Source: Closterium sp. Naga37s-1
Taxonomy: Eukaryota > Streptophyta > Zygnematophyceae > Desmidiales > Closteriaceae
Assembly (NCBI GenBank): GCA_947471745.1
Contig: CANJKZ010000267.1
Location: 1,939,001 to 2,003,000 of the forward strand
Reading direction: 5' to 3'
DNA: 64,000 nt
Below the pieces are notes generated by a model. It had not been told where the DNA came from. It saw only the letters and a list, made by a program, of their open reading frames with translations, and did no database searches. A program made the position numbers and the translations under genes. Shown here piece after piece: positions 1 through 13,100 of the stretch. Each line of letters starts with the position of its first letter. The stretch's first letter is position 1.

Positions 1-568
1 GGGATAGGAATTGCTTGCCGTTTTCACTGTCGATTTCCGACATGCGGCTCGTTGAATTTTCTCGAGCCGCGAATTCAGTCTGAACCGAGTCGCGCATTTC
101 AACATTTGACGACAGGATTACATGTTTCGCCACATGCGGACCGTTTTCGCGCCAGCTGACAATGTGTTTTCTCGCATACAGAGGGTGTCGCAATTTTCGC
201 GCAATGCTAATGCAAAGCGCGACCAATCAGAACACCCCCACAGTGTTGGTCGAGTCGCCCCGAATGCAGCATTTCGCGATCGCGAACCGAAGACATTACC
301 CGCTTCGTTAATTTTTTCAAATTTTCGCGCTAGAAGCGAAAATGTTTCGCGCATGCGGGGTGTGTCGCAAAGCGCATGCCACTCGAGAGTCGCGACCAAT
401 CACAGCAGCCCAAGCCCAATCTTCCGAAGTGAGTTGCTCATCCTCAACTCGACAATGCACTTCAGCTCCCGAAGTACAAAGAGGCTCTGTCCAGGGCCTC
501 TTAACTCATAGCCACTGAGGCTATTCCAGCACTCTCTCTATCAGATTAGCCACCCCAAGCCTTGCACC
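1..568. other. 5' flank of hAT element with short subterminal repeats
   Basis: No convincing protein is seen here. The stretch holds repeated short motifs: ATGTTTCGC followed by a GCATGCGG-like block occurs near 121-138 and 340-358, GTGTCGCAA near 186 and 362, and GCGACCAATCA near 217 and 392, the last with two CCAAT-box-like cores. Clustered subterminal repeats close to a transposase start are common in hAT elements and may bind the transposase. I could not find the terminal inverted repeat or target duplication, so the left end may lie outside the window. Confidence 0.35.
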
Positions 569-2983
569 ATGGTTCGACCGCAGTCACGCTATTGGCTGCA
601 CGTTAGGAAAGAGACGGCGGAAGATGGTACAATCACTAGCTGCGTGTGCCTTCACTGTCATTTGCCGGTAACCCCAAACGCAACTAGAATTGGGGAGCAC
701 CTTTTAGGCACTCCAAGCTCCAAGCATAAGAACATAGCGATCTGCGAATCAGATTATGCGAAGCAGCTGCGAGCGTCGTCCGTCGAGGAGCGTTCGTCCT
801 TCGAAGACGGCTCTAATGGAGCGTCTACGTCCACTATGGAGGTGCAGTTACCCCGGCGCTCACGGCAGCGGGACATTCGGGAGATGGCCGACGTGACAGC
901 GCGCGGACGCTTGGACTACCTGTGGGCGGCTGCTGTGGCGGAAAACGACCTGGCGTTTAGGACGTCTTCGTCTAAGGCGATGCAAGCGTTTGTGGATGCA
1001 ATCGCCGCATTCGGGAAGGCCTACACCTTACCTTCGGCATACAAGGTGGCGGGCCCACTTCTTGTCAAGTTGAAGCTCGACACGGAGGAGCTCATCAAGC
1101 CAATCAAAGAGAGTTGGCCGAGAAGCGGATGCACCCTCACGATGGACGGTTGGACGTGCCTCAAAAGCCGGGGCATGATTTGCGTCATCGCCCAAAAGGA
1201 CACCGCGCCTGTGATTGTGGACTGCGTCGACTCCAAAACCGCGAAGAAAACTGGAGAGTACCTCGCGAAGCTCATCCAACATGCGATTTGCGAGGTGGGG
1301 GACAGCCACGTTGTCCAAGTCGTCATGGACAACGCGGCTAACAACAAGCGCGCGGCAAACTTGCTCAAGGACGAGTACCCGCAAGTCTTCTTCACCAATT
1401 GTGCGGCCCACGTCTTGGACCTCATGCTTCACGATATGGGGAAGGTCAAGGCGGTGAAGAGGGTCCTCAATCAGGTGCATCGGGTTGTGATGATGGTCAA
1501 GGGGAGTGCCTCGGCCGTCACACTTTTCCGTGAGTTGTTTAGCAAGCTAGCGCTTGTCCGCCCTGGTGCTACTCGTTTTGGAACGCAAGTGATCATGATC
1601 GAGCGTTTCCTTGAGGTTAAAAAGGCATTGAAGGAGATGGTGATTAGTGAGGAGTGGAAAAGTGTAGCGGTGGCGAACACGGAGGAGGGGCAGGCTATAC
1701 GTGGTCTCCTCTTGGAGGAGACGTTTTGGGACTCCGTCACGGCCATTCTCGGCCTCATGAAGCCCATCTACGAGGTGCTACGCATCGTTGACCGGCGGTC
1801 CCTTGTGATGGGGAGCGTCTACGGCCTCATGCTTGAGGCTACGGTCAAGACCAACGAAGCGGCAACGAAGGCGGGTAAGTTCAATGTATTAGACATATGA
1901 ATCAATTAGTTCAACGATTCTGTCCCTACCCTACACCAGCCACTCCGACGCTATTACTCACCATGAATTTGTTGCTCTTACCGCGTGCGCAGCTGCCCAA
2001 CTCTCCAAGAAAACCGGTTTGCTTCCGGGAAACGAGAAGGCCGCGTTTCTTGCTGCGTTTAAGGCTATCATAGCCAACCGATGGGACGGACAGCTGCACA
2101 ACCCCCTCCACGCCTTGGGGTGGCTTCTAAACCCGAAGAATCAGTACGTAGGCGAGATTCGGGAGGATGCGGAACTGAGGGCGGGGGCTGAAGAGGTGTT
2201 TAAGGCAAGGGGGGGTAGTGTTGAGATGCGGACGATGCTAGCGGTGCAACTAGCCGCTTTTCACAAGGGAGAGGGGAAGTTGGGGTCTGTGGATGCGCGG
2301 TGGGCTGCCACCATCTTGGTGGAGAGCGGGAGGCTCTCCGCGGCTGAGTGGTGGGCGCTGTATGGGGGTGAGGTTCGTGCTTTGCAAAAGATTGCGGTGA
2401 TGTTGCTCTCCCAGCCCGTGACTTCATCCGAGGTCGAGCGGTACTGGTCCGCTCTCGCAAGGGTCCAAAGGCGGGACCGCAACCGGCTGAATGCCACGTC
2501 CATGACGGACGTGGCATTCGTGGCATTTGGCGGCGAGCTCGGGAGTCCTATGACAAAAAAACAGAGGCCCGTGCTAAGCTCTACAGCGAGTTGAGCAATG
2601 GATCGCTGCAGGAGGGCAGCACAAGCGTGCTTCTTTCTCTTCCGGTGGAGGCGGAGGTGGATGAGGAGGAGGAGGCGGGGGGGGAGCCGTGTACCATTGA
2701 CTGGGACACCTTCGGGAACATTGGCAAGCGGGTGACCAAAAGGAAGCGCGCAAATCTGAAGAAGAAGAAGAGTGCTTCCAAGGGCAGCGGGTCCCGCAAG
2801 GGGAAGGAGAAGGTTTGTGAGGAAGAGGAAGAAGAGGCGGAGGATGGGAGCAGTGATGATGACAGTGGTCCGGATGAACCAACCAAGCGGAAGAACAAGG
2901 GGGTGAATGCGTGGGATTGTAGCGACGGGAGTAGCGGGGAGGAGGAGGATGACGAGGAGGATGAGGAAGAGGAGGAGGATTAG
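569..2983 (+). CDS. hAT transposase (DUF659 type), reading frame broken
   Basis: Cut-and-paste transposase. The ATG at 569 opens 435 codons with a BED-like zinc-finger region (CVCLHCHL near residue 25, then H and K-rich residues). A DUF659/RNase H-like core follows, with TMDGWTCLKSRG and the MDNAANNKRAANLL block near residue 255. A GTAAGT donor at 1875 and an acceptor ending at 1939 bound a 65-bp intron. The downstream exon carries the hAT C-terminal dimerisation motif (SQPVTSSEVERYWSAL near 2410-2455). That exon is one base out of phase with the first. A second shift near 2545-2575, beside an A7 run, leads into a lysine- and glutamate/aspartate-rich tail ending at 2983. So I see one gene with two frame breaks, either decay or assembly error at homopolymers. 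The family call is firm; activity is doubtful. Confidence 0.8.
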
Positions 2984-2984
2984 G

Positions 2985-3125
2985 ACTAAGTAGGAGGAGG
3001 GGGCTGAAGGATAACTTATCGGTAAGTGGAGGGGGCTGAAGGGTAAGGACTAGATCAGAGGAGGGGGCTGAAGGATAAGGACTAGGTAAGAGGGGGTAGA
3101 AGGAGTAGGAGTAGGTAGTTAGGAG
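2985..3125 (+). repeat. GA-rich minisatellite in 3' flank of hAT element
   Basis: About four imperfect copies of a 30-38 bp unit built round GAGGGGGCTGAAGGATAAGG follow the transposase stop codon. From 3126 to 3340 I see only AT-rich sequence with a T12 run and an A7 run, and no gene. Confidence 0.6.
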
Positions 3126-3343
3126 GAAGGAGGAGGGACCTGACTGTGTTTGCTCATTTCTGACTAGTTTTTAGCATGTTACTTTCCGTTTGTATGCTGC
3201 CCTGTTCTGGAATCATCTATGAACCCTTTCTGTTTTTTTTTTTTTGGCACAAAAATCTCCAACAAAAAAACGGCCGAAATTTTGAAAAAACAGCGTAAAA
3301 AACGAGCGTTTTAAACGGAGCGTATTTTACCCCAACCGAAATT

Positions 3344-6300
3344 TTGAACCTTGCATGGGACATGCGGCAGGCCATGCTACCTGATGCAGCAGGAGGGGGA
3401 GCAGTAGGAGCAGACAAACAAGGATCACCAGGAGCAGACAAAGCAGGAGCAACAGGAGAATGCAAAGCAGGAGCTCCAGGGGGATTTGACACAGCAGTGG
3501 CAGGAGCAGCAGATTTTGAAGGCATAGCACCAAAGAATACGGAATATTCACAGTTGAAGAGACCATTAAAGCCCCTTTCTCGCCTGGGTTCTGACGCTGC
3601 CCCGTTTGTCTTTGTGCCGTTACGAGGCCTGGCAGCCCGAGCCAAGAGCATAGCCTCGGACGACAGGCTCGGCGTGGTGTTCACAGGGCACAAGGACGGG
3701 CGCATGCTTGTATGGAGGGTGCTATTAGGGAGGGGGACAAAGGGAACAGATGGAGGCACAGGAGGAGGAACAGTAGGAGAGAAAGGGGTCAAGAAAGGGT
3801 TGGGAATTGGGTTGCGGGATCCTGGAGTGCAGGTGGCATTGGTGGCGGACTGGCAGGCCCATACAGCCACTGTGACTGCTTTAGTCATTTCTCCCTATGG
3901 TGGGTATCCCCTCCCTAGGCTTCGTATGTATTCAAGAGTTAGTAACACGCCTGAAACGTAACAGAGTACTCAGAGAGTTCTCAGAACACGCCTAAATCCA
4001 TCTCATTGCACTCATCCTCTTCTCTTCTCCCCCCCAGTGGCATTGGTAGGCGAGCTGTGGTCGGCTGGTAGTCGTCTTTCATGGTGTATTCTGATGACGG
4101 CGGTTTTCTAGTCAAAATGCCTGAAACTACCCACCTTATTACGCCCCTCTTCCCCCACCTGCATGGCACTGGCAGGCGAGCTGTGGTCGGCAGGTGATCG
4201 TGGCATCATTAAGGCATGGACCCGCCTCTCCCGCAGCAACGAGATTCACCGAGCCATGCACCAACAGGAGGAGAGATTCTACTGGGTTGTTGCGCCTGAC
4301 TGATGGGCTCACACCCCCCTCTTCTCTTCCCCCACTCAACCCCATGGCATGGGCAGGCGAGCTGTGGTCGGCGGGTGATCGTGGCATCATCAAGGCATGG
4401 TCCCGCCTATCCCTCACCAACGAGCTTCACCGAGCCATTCACGAACTAGAGGAGGGTTGTTGTGCCGGACTGAGGAGTTTACACACCCCTCTTCTCCCCA
4501 TCCCCAACCCCAACCCCGTGGCATGGGCAGGCGAGGTGTGGTCGGCGGGTGATCGGGGCATCATCAAGGCATGGTCCCGCCTCTCCCTCACCAACGAGCT
4601 TCACCGAGCCATTGACGGTCTAGAGGAGGGTTGGTTTGCCTGACTGAGGAGCTCACACACCCCTCTTCTCCCCCTCTCGAACCCCACCCAACCCCGTGGC
4701 ATGGGCAGGCGAGGTGTGGTCGGCGGGTGATCGGGGCATCATCAAGGCATGGTCCCGCCTCTCCCTCACCAACGAGCTTCACCGAGCCATTGACGGTCTA
4801 GAGGAGGGTTGGTTTGCCTGACTGAGGAGCTCACACACCCCTCTTCTCCCCCTCTCGAACCCCACCCAACCCCGTGGCATGGGCAGGCGAGGTGTGGTCG
4901 GCGGGTGATCGGGGCATCATCAAGGCATGGTCCCGCCTCTCCCTCACCAACGAGATTCGCCGAGCCATGCAGCAACTAGACGAGGGACTGGATGAGGGGA
5001 GGGAGGAGAGGAGGTGTAGGCCAATAGCATCAGATCTGCAGCAGCAGCAGCAGCAGAATGCTGACGTGGCAGATGCGGCTGTGGCGGTCCGCATCAGCCC
5101 TGCCTGCGTGGAGCTTCGGCAGCACCGAGCCTCGTCAGGCTCGGCGGCGGCCGAGCAGGCTCGGAATGACATGGGGGGAGTTCACGACTCCAGCAATCTA
5201 AGAGGATACGGTGGGATCAGTAGTAGCAGTAACGAAAACCGCACAAGCTATGACCCTGCTACTGCCAATGCTGCTGCCGCTGCCACTGGTGGTGCTGGCG
5301 TTGGTGCTGCTGGCTCCGGCTCTGGTGCTGGTGCTGGCAATAGCACTGGGACTTCACCCAGGGCACTATCACCTATTTCTGAGAGCATGTCAGCTCTACC
5401 GCCGCCTAACGTTTCAACCGCGCGAGGAGCTGTGAGGGTGATGGTGGCAGGTGCGGCGAATGGATGGGTGTGGACGGCTGGGCCTGCGTCTGCATGCATC
5501 TGGTGAGCCTCATCCCACCCCTTCACTCATTCAACCATTCAACCATTCACCCAGGGCACTATCACCTGTACCTGAGAGCATTCCACCTTTGCCGCCGCCT
5601 ATGCAACCGTGCGAGGAGCTGTGAGGGTGATGGTGGCAGATGCGGCGAATGGATGGGTGTGGACGGCTGGGCCTGCGTCTGCATGCATCTGGTGAGCCTC
5701 ATCCCACCCCTTCACTCATTCAACCATTCAACCATTCAACCATTCAACCATTCAACCATTCAACCATTCACCCAGGGCACTATCACCTGTACCTGAGAGC
5801 ATTCCACCTTTGCCGCCGCCTATGCAACTGTGCGAGGAGCTGTGAGGGTGATGGTGGCAGATGCGGCTACTGGCTGGGTGTGGACGGCTGGGCCTGCCTC
5901 TGCATGCATCTGGTGAGCTGAGCTTCATTCATTTACCCTCTTTCAACCTCTTGAGCATCATGGGGTGGGGTGGCGTGCGGTGAGGTGGGGAGGGATGGGG
6001 TGTCATTGATTGTGTGTCAACTGGAAAAGCTACTGGCTGGGTGTGGTCTGCTGGGCCTGCCGCTGCATGCATCTTGTGAGCTTCATTCATTCACCCTTTT
6101 CCCCCTTGTCAGCATCGTGGGAAACGTTTGCATGCTTTGCGTGCCATGCCGTGCTGGTCTATCTCTCTTATTTCCTTCCCATTCCCATTCCCTTCCTCGA
6201 CATTCACAGGGACGAAAGAAGGAAGAGGTCACCAAGCTCTCTCCTCCCTACCACACTGCATCTCTCAACACCTTTCCGATACCCCTCTCCACCCCTTCGT

Positions 6301-7077
6301 ATCCCTCTGCACGCCCCTCTTTCCCCTTGACAGGGACGCAAGAAAAAAAGAGCTCATTCGAGCTCTCTCCTCCCTCTCAGACCCGAGCGCATACGAAGAA
6401 CCTTCCAGGAGCTTTCCTCCCCGCGGTAACTCAACAGCAGCAAGCAGCAGTGACGTCAGCATCATCAGCAGCAGTAGTATTAATAGCAGCAGCAGCACAT
6501 TTAGCAATCCAACTGGTGGTGGGGGTAATAGTACTCGAGACAGGCATATGGAAGGCGCGTGGAAACTTTTAGCTAAGTCCCGGGAAGTGCTGGGGAAAGC
6601 TAAGGGGGCAGTGACTGATGCTGTAAGAGCGGCAGCAGCAGCAGGGAAAGGAGAGGAGTACTTAAGTGGCGGTGGTGGTAGTGGTGGTATTGACGATTTG
6701 GATACGAGTGGTAGCGGTGGTAGCAGCACCACCTTTTCCTCTCCGTCCCCAGCAGTAAGAGTCTCAGGGGGGTCTTTGAGAAAGCTCCAAGCGGCAACTG
6801 CTGTGGGTGATGGCTCGGTCTGGTTTGGGTTCAGGTCCGGCGCGCTGGTTCGGATCGACAGGTCCGGGGCGAGGCTGCAGGAGGTAGGGTTGGATGCGGG
6901 AGTGTGCTGTCTCTGTGTTGTGGGTTTGAGGCTTTGGGTGGGGATGGCGGATGGGGGTATAGTGGTTCTGGGGGTGAGAAATGGGAGGAGATTAGGGGGG
7001 TGGCCTGGTGTGCAGCGGCTGAGTCGCAAGCAGCAGCTGCAGCTGCAGCAGTATCAGCAACAGCAGCAGCAACAGCA

Positions 7078-7110
<33 letters not shown>

Positions 7111-10100
7111 GCAGTTTCAGCAGTACCAGCAGCAGCAGGAGCAGGATCAGAAGGAACGAATCAGGGGGCCAATGCTGTTAGAAGGGCGTCAGGACGGGTT
7201 TGCACGCCCAGATGACAGCAGGAATGGGGAAAGCTATGGGGTAACCAGCAGAGGAATCAGCGCGGAAAGCAGTGAGGGGAGCAGTGGTATCACGCGCATG
7301 AGTGGCAGCCAGGGCATTTCTGGTCTTCCTCCCATTCGCCAGCTAATGCCTTTCACGCTTGGCCTGATTTCCCAAGGTACTATCAGCAATAGTAGTAGCA
7401 GCAGCAGCAGCAGTGGTGACAGCAGCAGCTACAGTACCACCACAACGGTGGGCCAGTTTGTCTTATCCGTCGCAAAAAACGGCGAAGTTTCAGCCTGGCC
7501 CTCCGCCCTCCCGTCGCCGCCCATAGAATCCGCACTGCACGCCGCCCTCGCCGCCCAATCCCAGGCGTTCACTAAAAGACGAAAGCTGCAAGTGGCAACT
7601 GGTACCTGGAACGTGGGGGAGGAGAAACCTGACGGGGAGACTGTTCAGGCTTGGCTGGGGGAGGTGGCTAGAGGGGCGGATGTGGTTGCAGTGGGTTTGC
7701 AAGAGGTTGAGATGGGTGCGAGGGCCATTGCCCTTGCTGCTGCAAAGGAATCGGTTGGGATGGGTTTGCAGGAGAAAGAGAGCGGTGCTGCGCAGGAGTG
7801 GACTGCGGTTATTCGCAAGGCCCTTGCTGCTGCTGCTGGTTCTGCTGGCTCTTCTGGTGGTGCTTCTGCTGCTGCTTCTGCTGCTGGTTCCTCTGATCCT
7901 TCCTCTATCTCTGCCCCCTCCTCTTCCTCCTCTGCTGCTGCTGCCTGTGCGGATGATGGGTTTGTGCGAATCGCGTCGCGACAGCTGGCGGGCATGCTGC
8001 TGACTGTCTGGTAAGATAGGTGGCATTCGTGGTCGTCAATCTAAAAATTCCATTCCTGTGGTTTGAAGCCTGTTCTTGCTACTTTTATGAGAGCTCTCAA
8101 AAATTGCGCCTTCCGAACATATCTGGCGTCCATGCAAACGTGTGGGATGCTCCAGGTGCCTCAATAATCTTCTCTCTGCATTTCTACTGCATCCTGCCCT
8201 GCTCTGTTTCTCACCTCACCAACAGGGTGCGCGAGTCTCTCCTTCCGGACATATCTGACGTCGAGACGGGAGCCTTGACATATTCGAGATGCCAGTAATC
8301 TTCTCTGTGCCTTCCTACTGCATCTCACTTAACCTCACTGTTTCTCTCCAACAGGGTGCGCGAGTCTCTCCTTCCGGACATATCTGACGTTGAGACGGGG
8401 GCCGTGGCGTGCGGATTCGGCCGAGCGCTTGGCAACAAGGTGAGGTGTTAAGTCCTCTTAATAAGCATGCTACAGGTGGGCTACAGGTGGGCTACAGGTG
8501 GGCTACAGGTGGGCTACAGGTGGGCTACAGGTGGGCTACAGGTGGGCTACAGGTGGCTTGTGCGTAAGTCTTCCGCGTGCAATCATCAACTGCCACCTGG
8601 CAGCGCACGACAGCGCACACTTTATCCCATGTTATCCCTTATTATTCCATACTATCCCTTATTGTTGCATATTATTGAACACGTTTTGAGCAGGGAGGGG
8701 TGGGGGTGCGCATGACAGTATGCGGGCGCGTCTGTGCAATCATCAACTGCCACCTGGCGGCACACGATAACGCGACAGCTAAGCGGAACGAGGACTGGCA
8801 TCGCATCTACACAACTATGGAATTCGGGCGATCCATGGGGACCGTTGGCACTGCCGCCACCAATGCTGCCAAGGCAGCTGGAGGTAGGGTTGGGGGGGAG
8901 TGGGCGGGGCCAACATGACTGCCAACGTGTAGTGAGTCGATTTTTTAGTCGACTCAAAAATCGACTCACTACACGAGGAAGGGTTGGGGGGGAGCGGGCG
9001 GGGCCAACATGACTGCCAAGCGAAACGAGGACTGGCAGGGCATCTACTTGAGAACGGAGTTTGGGCGATCCATGGGGACTGTGGGCACTGCTGCCACCAA
9101 CGCTGCCAAGGCTGCTGGAGGTGAGTTGACGGATGGAGGAGAAGAGAGGGAACGGTTTTCTGTTCAAGGTGGGTAAAAGGAGTACTGGCATGGCATGGCG
9201 TGGCATGGCGTGGCGTGGCATTCACACGAGCATGGAGTTTGGCTATCCATGGAGTTTGGCTATCCATGGAGTTTGGCTATCCATGGAGTTTGGCTATCCA
9301 TGGAGTTTGGCTATCCATGGAGTTTGGCTATCCATGGAGTTTGGCTATCCATGGAGTTTGGCTATCCATGGAGTTTGGCTATCCATGGAGTTTGGCTATC
9401 CATGGAGTTTGGCTATCCATGGAGTTTGGCTATCCATGGAGTTTGGCTATCCATGGAGTTTGGCTATCCATGGAGTTTGGCTATCCATGGAGTTTGGCTA
9501 TCCATGGAGTTTGGCTATCCATGGAGTTTGGCTATCCATGGAGTTTGGCTATCCATGGAGTTTGGCTATCCATGGAGTTTGGCTATCCATGGAGTTTGGC
9601 TATCCATGGAGTTCGGGCAATCCATGGGGACCGTTGGTGCGGCTACGACCAACGCTGCTAAAGCCGCTGGAGTTAAGTTGAGGGTTTTGCAGGAGTAGTG
9701 GAAGGAGGGAAGGAGAGAGGGTGTGGTTACGGTTAGGTGGGTGCAAGGAACAAGGAGTGGCATCGCATTTACACAGGCATCGAGTTGGGGGATATATGGG
9801 CACTGCTGTGTCTAATGAGACGTGTCAAAAGCTACGGGCACTGCTGCGTGTATTGAGACGTCTCAAAAGCCATGGGCACTGCTGCGTGTATTGAGACGTC
9901 TCAAAAGCCATGGGCACTGCTGCGTGTATTGAGACGTCTCAAAAGCCATGGGCACTGCTGCGTGTATTGGTGAAATCCATGTAACGAGGACTGGCATCGC
10001 ATGTGCACGAGCATGGAGTTTTGGCGATCCATGGGGACCGTTGGCACTGCTGCCACCAACGCTGCCAAGGCTGCTGGAGGTGAGATTAGGCTGGGGGGGA

Positions 10101-13100
10101 GGAGGAGAGAGGGAGTGGGTGCAAGGAGGACTGGCATTGCATGGCATCTACACGAGCATGGATGGAGTTTGGGCGATGCATGGGGACCGTTGGTACTGCT
10201 GCCACCAACGCTGCCAAGGCTGCTGGAGGTAAAAATAAAGGGTGGTTCCTGGGGGGGTTGGGGGAGGGGAGAGGGTGTGGAATGACTGCGTTCGTATTTA
10301 CACGAGCATGGATTTTGGGCAATCCATGGGGACTGTGGGTACTGCTGCCACAAACGCTGCCAAGGCTGCTGGAGGTAAGAAGAGGCTAAAGGATGGAAGA
10401 GGGTGCGTGTGTACGTTGAAGCTCAGTCAGTCAGCTTGCTTTCTTTCTCCTGACTCGTGAGTCAACTTTCTTTCTTTCTCCTGACTCACCCTGTAAAATC
10501 TATAAAACGTTTATTCGCCTTTTTTTCCTCTCCCCACCCTCTCCTGCTTCTCCCCACCCACCCCTGCTTCTCCCCAACTACCCCTACTTCTCTCCTCTTG
10601 TCGTTTCAGCCGGCTTCCAATCGGCCGTGCAGGGGTTTGTGAAGGCAGCAGGGAGGGGAGTGGGAGCAGGAGGGGCGGCAGGCTTTGTCCCCATCTCCAG
10701 CACTCAAGGCACCGATGTGTCGAGCTCTGATTGGCCGAACGCTGCAGCTGGCAACAACAGCATCTCCGGCATTGGAAGCACTGATTCGTATGCTGAGGTG
10801 CGTTTTGCGCCGACTCAATGCATCACCACCACCACTGCTACTAACAGCAGCAGCAGCTGGAACAGCGGCAACAACAGCGTCTCCAGCATTGGAATTACTG
10901 ATTCGTATGCTGAGGTGCGTTTTGCACCGACTCAAGGCATCACTACCATTACTACTAACAGCAGGACTGGCATTGGGAACAGTGATTCTTCATGTTCTGG
11001 GGTGCTACCTCCTGCCTTGGCTTCTTTCGGTGTCCCTGGAGGGCAAATCAAGCAACTTACGCTGCAAAAGAATGACATAGAAGAGGAGCAAGAGAACTCC
11101 GAATCAGCTCCCTTTCTGAAAGCACATGGCCTTTCTTTGGACGCCACAGAGAAGGCTCCAACTGCATTGAACCATTCCCAGCCCTCATGGGGTTCAGATA
11201 AAAAGCTGTCTCATTACCAGCCTGCTGCACCTGACAGTTCTTCTTACTCTTGTCGTTTCTCACACCTGGAGGAGACATCTCCGTACGGAGACCTTGCTTC
11301 TGCTCCCGCCGCTACTGCTGCTGCGTGCTGCTGTTGTTGCGTGTGCACCTGCCTGCCTCTGCTTCTCCTTGGCGCCCAGTGAGGTGAATTTTGAGGCGCC
11401 TCAAAATTCACCTCACTGCACGCGGATTTCATACGGAGAGGATTATTACAGCTTGGAAGTGTTCGTGTAACTTGCAAAAGTTACTGGTGCGCGCGCGGTT
11501 ACATCAACGAATTGGTTGACGAAGACCTTCTCGAGGGCTGACTTTGCACCCTGGGTGTACCCCATTTGCTTAGCTGGCCGAGTGACTTGTCACTCTGGGT
11601 AGTTGTTTGTACATTTGTAGATCTCGAGGGCAGTTGCTAGCTACTTAGCCTGCTTCTGTCCGAACTCTTTCTTTTGTGGATCTGGTAGCTTACTGATGAA
11701 GGCTTAGCGGGTTGGAGACCCGTGAGCCGAAACTAGTTTGAGCTGTAAGGATTCTCGTTAGTGAAGGGTTTTAAGGTTTCTACTGATCGCTTTTCCAGGA
11801 AAGTTTTTCTGTTTCGTTTCCTTTTGTTGCTTTAAGCGTCACTCTTTAGAATTGCTGCTCTTCCACTATGAGCGAAGACCCGTGTGCACCTGCCTGCCTC
11901 TGCTTCTCCTTGGCGCCCTTTCCTTTGGGTGGCCTGCAACTGCCCTTGCTGCTGCTGCTGCCACAGTTGCTGCCGTGACTGCTGCAGCTGTGCTCGTTTC
12001 ACCTGCCTCTGTAAGTCTGATTTAAATAAAAAAAAAAAAAATTTACAGACACTTTCAGTGTGCAGTGGTGTAGATGAAAGGTATGCTGTGCTGTAACCAC
12101 GAGGCAGTACCCGAGCTGCTGCTGCTGCCGCCGCCGCCGCCGTGTGACCAGCTGAAAAGGGAGATGAAAGCATGTGACTAGCTACTGACCTCCCCTCCTC
12201 TCCCCTCCCCCCCCCTCCCCTCCTCCCACAGCCCCCCTCCCCTCGCCCTGACCTATCTGAGATTTGGATGGGCGATTTGAACTACCGCCTCGACGGGTGT
12301 TCATACGACTGCAAGGGGCAAGTGAAGGCCTCTCACCACCTGCCTCCCTGCCCGACCCCACTTCCCCCTCCCACAGCCCACCTCCCCTCGCCCTGACCTG
12401 TCTCAGAGCGATCTGCTCATCTGGATGGGCGATTTGATTGAACTACCGCCTTGATGGCTGTTCCTACGACTGCAAGGGGCAAATGAAGGCCTCTCACCAA
12501 CTGCCTCCCTGCCCCACCCCGCTTCCCCCTTCCACAGCCCCCCTCCCCTCGCCCTGACGTAGCTCAGAGCGATCTGCTCATCTGGATGGGCGATTTGAAC
12601 TGCCGCCTCGCTGCAGACCCGATGCAGTACCCGCTGCTGCTGAAGTGCGAATCGCTGCAAGGGGAAATGAAGGCCTGTCACCTCCTGCCTCCCTCCCCTC
12701 GCCCCTCCCTTCCCACAGCCTCCTTCCCCTCGCCCTGACCTGGCTCAGAGCGATTTGCTCATCTGGATGGGCGATTTGAACTGCCGCCTCGCTGCAGACC
12801 CGATGCAGTACCCGCTGCTGCTGAAGTGCGAATCGCTGCAAGGGGAAATGAAGGCCTGTCACCTCCTGCCTCCCTCCCCTCGCCCCTCCCTTCCCACAGC
12901 CTCCTTCCCCTCGCCCTGACTTGGCTCAGAGCGACCTTCTCATTTGGATGGGCGATTTGAACTACCGCCTCGACAGGTGTTCATACGAGGAAGCATGCAC
13001 TGCCGTGGCAAGGAGGCAGTACTCGCTGCTGCTGGATTGTGATCAGCTGAGAGCGGAGATGAAGGCGGGGAGGGCGTTTGTGGGAATGCAGGAGGGAGCG

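Larger units (their letters stand above)
1..3340 (+). mobile_element. hAT-superfamily DNA transposon (ends undefined)
   Basis: The element is identified by its transposase at 569-2983. A minisatellite-like tail follows at about 2985-3125, then an AT-rich stretch with T and A homopolymers to about 3340, after which host 5-phosphatase coding sequence begins. It therefore sits just upstream of, or in a 5' intron of, that gene. Neither the 8-bp target duplication nor the terminal inverted repeats expected of hAT elements could be recognised, so both limits are estimates. Confidence 0.55.
8884..10609 (+). repeat. Tandem exon array 4: [22 protein letters not shown] exon end
   Basis: Copies of the 3' part of exon 8694-8883 ([14 protein letters not shown]..., then [12 protein letters not shown]) lie near 9019-9122, 9180-9672, 9985-10082, 10130-10230 and 10285-10376, with a diverged trace near 9740-9800. 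Each full copy ends GCTGGAG or similar followed by GT, always leaving one base, the phase needed by the next exon at 10610. Any copy could therefore splice onward in frame. Some start after runs of CATGGCGTGG. Confidence 0.8.

Noticed and set aside
122..511. Small frames on both strands upstream of the hAT transposase
   Set aside because: They overlap each other and consist of TTTCGCGC-like repeated words; better explained as transposon subterminal DNA.
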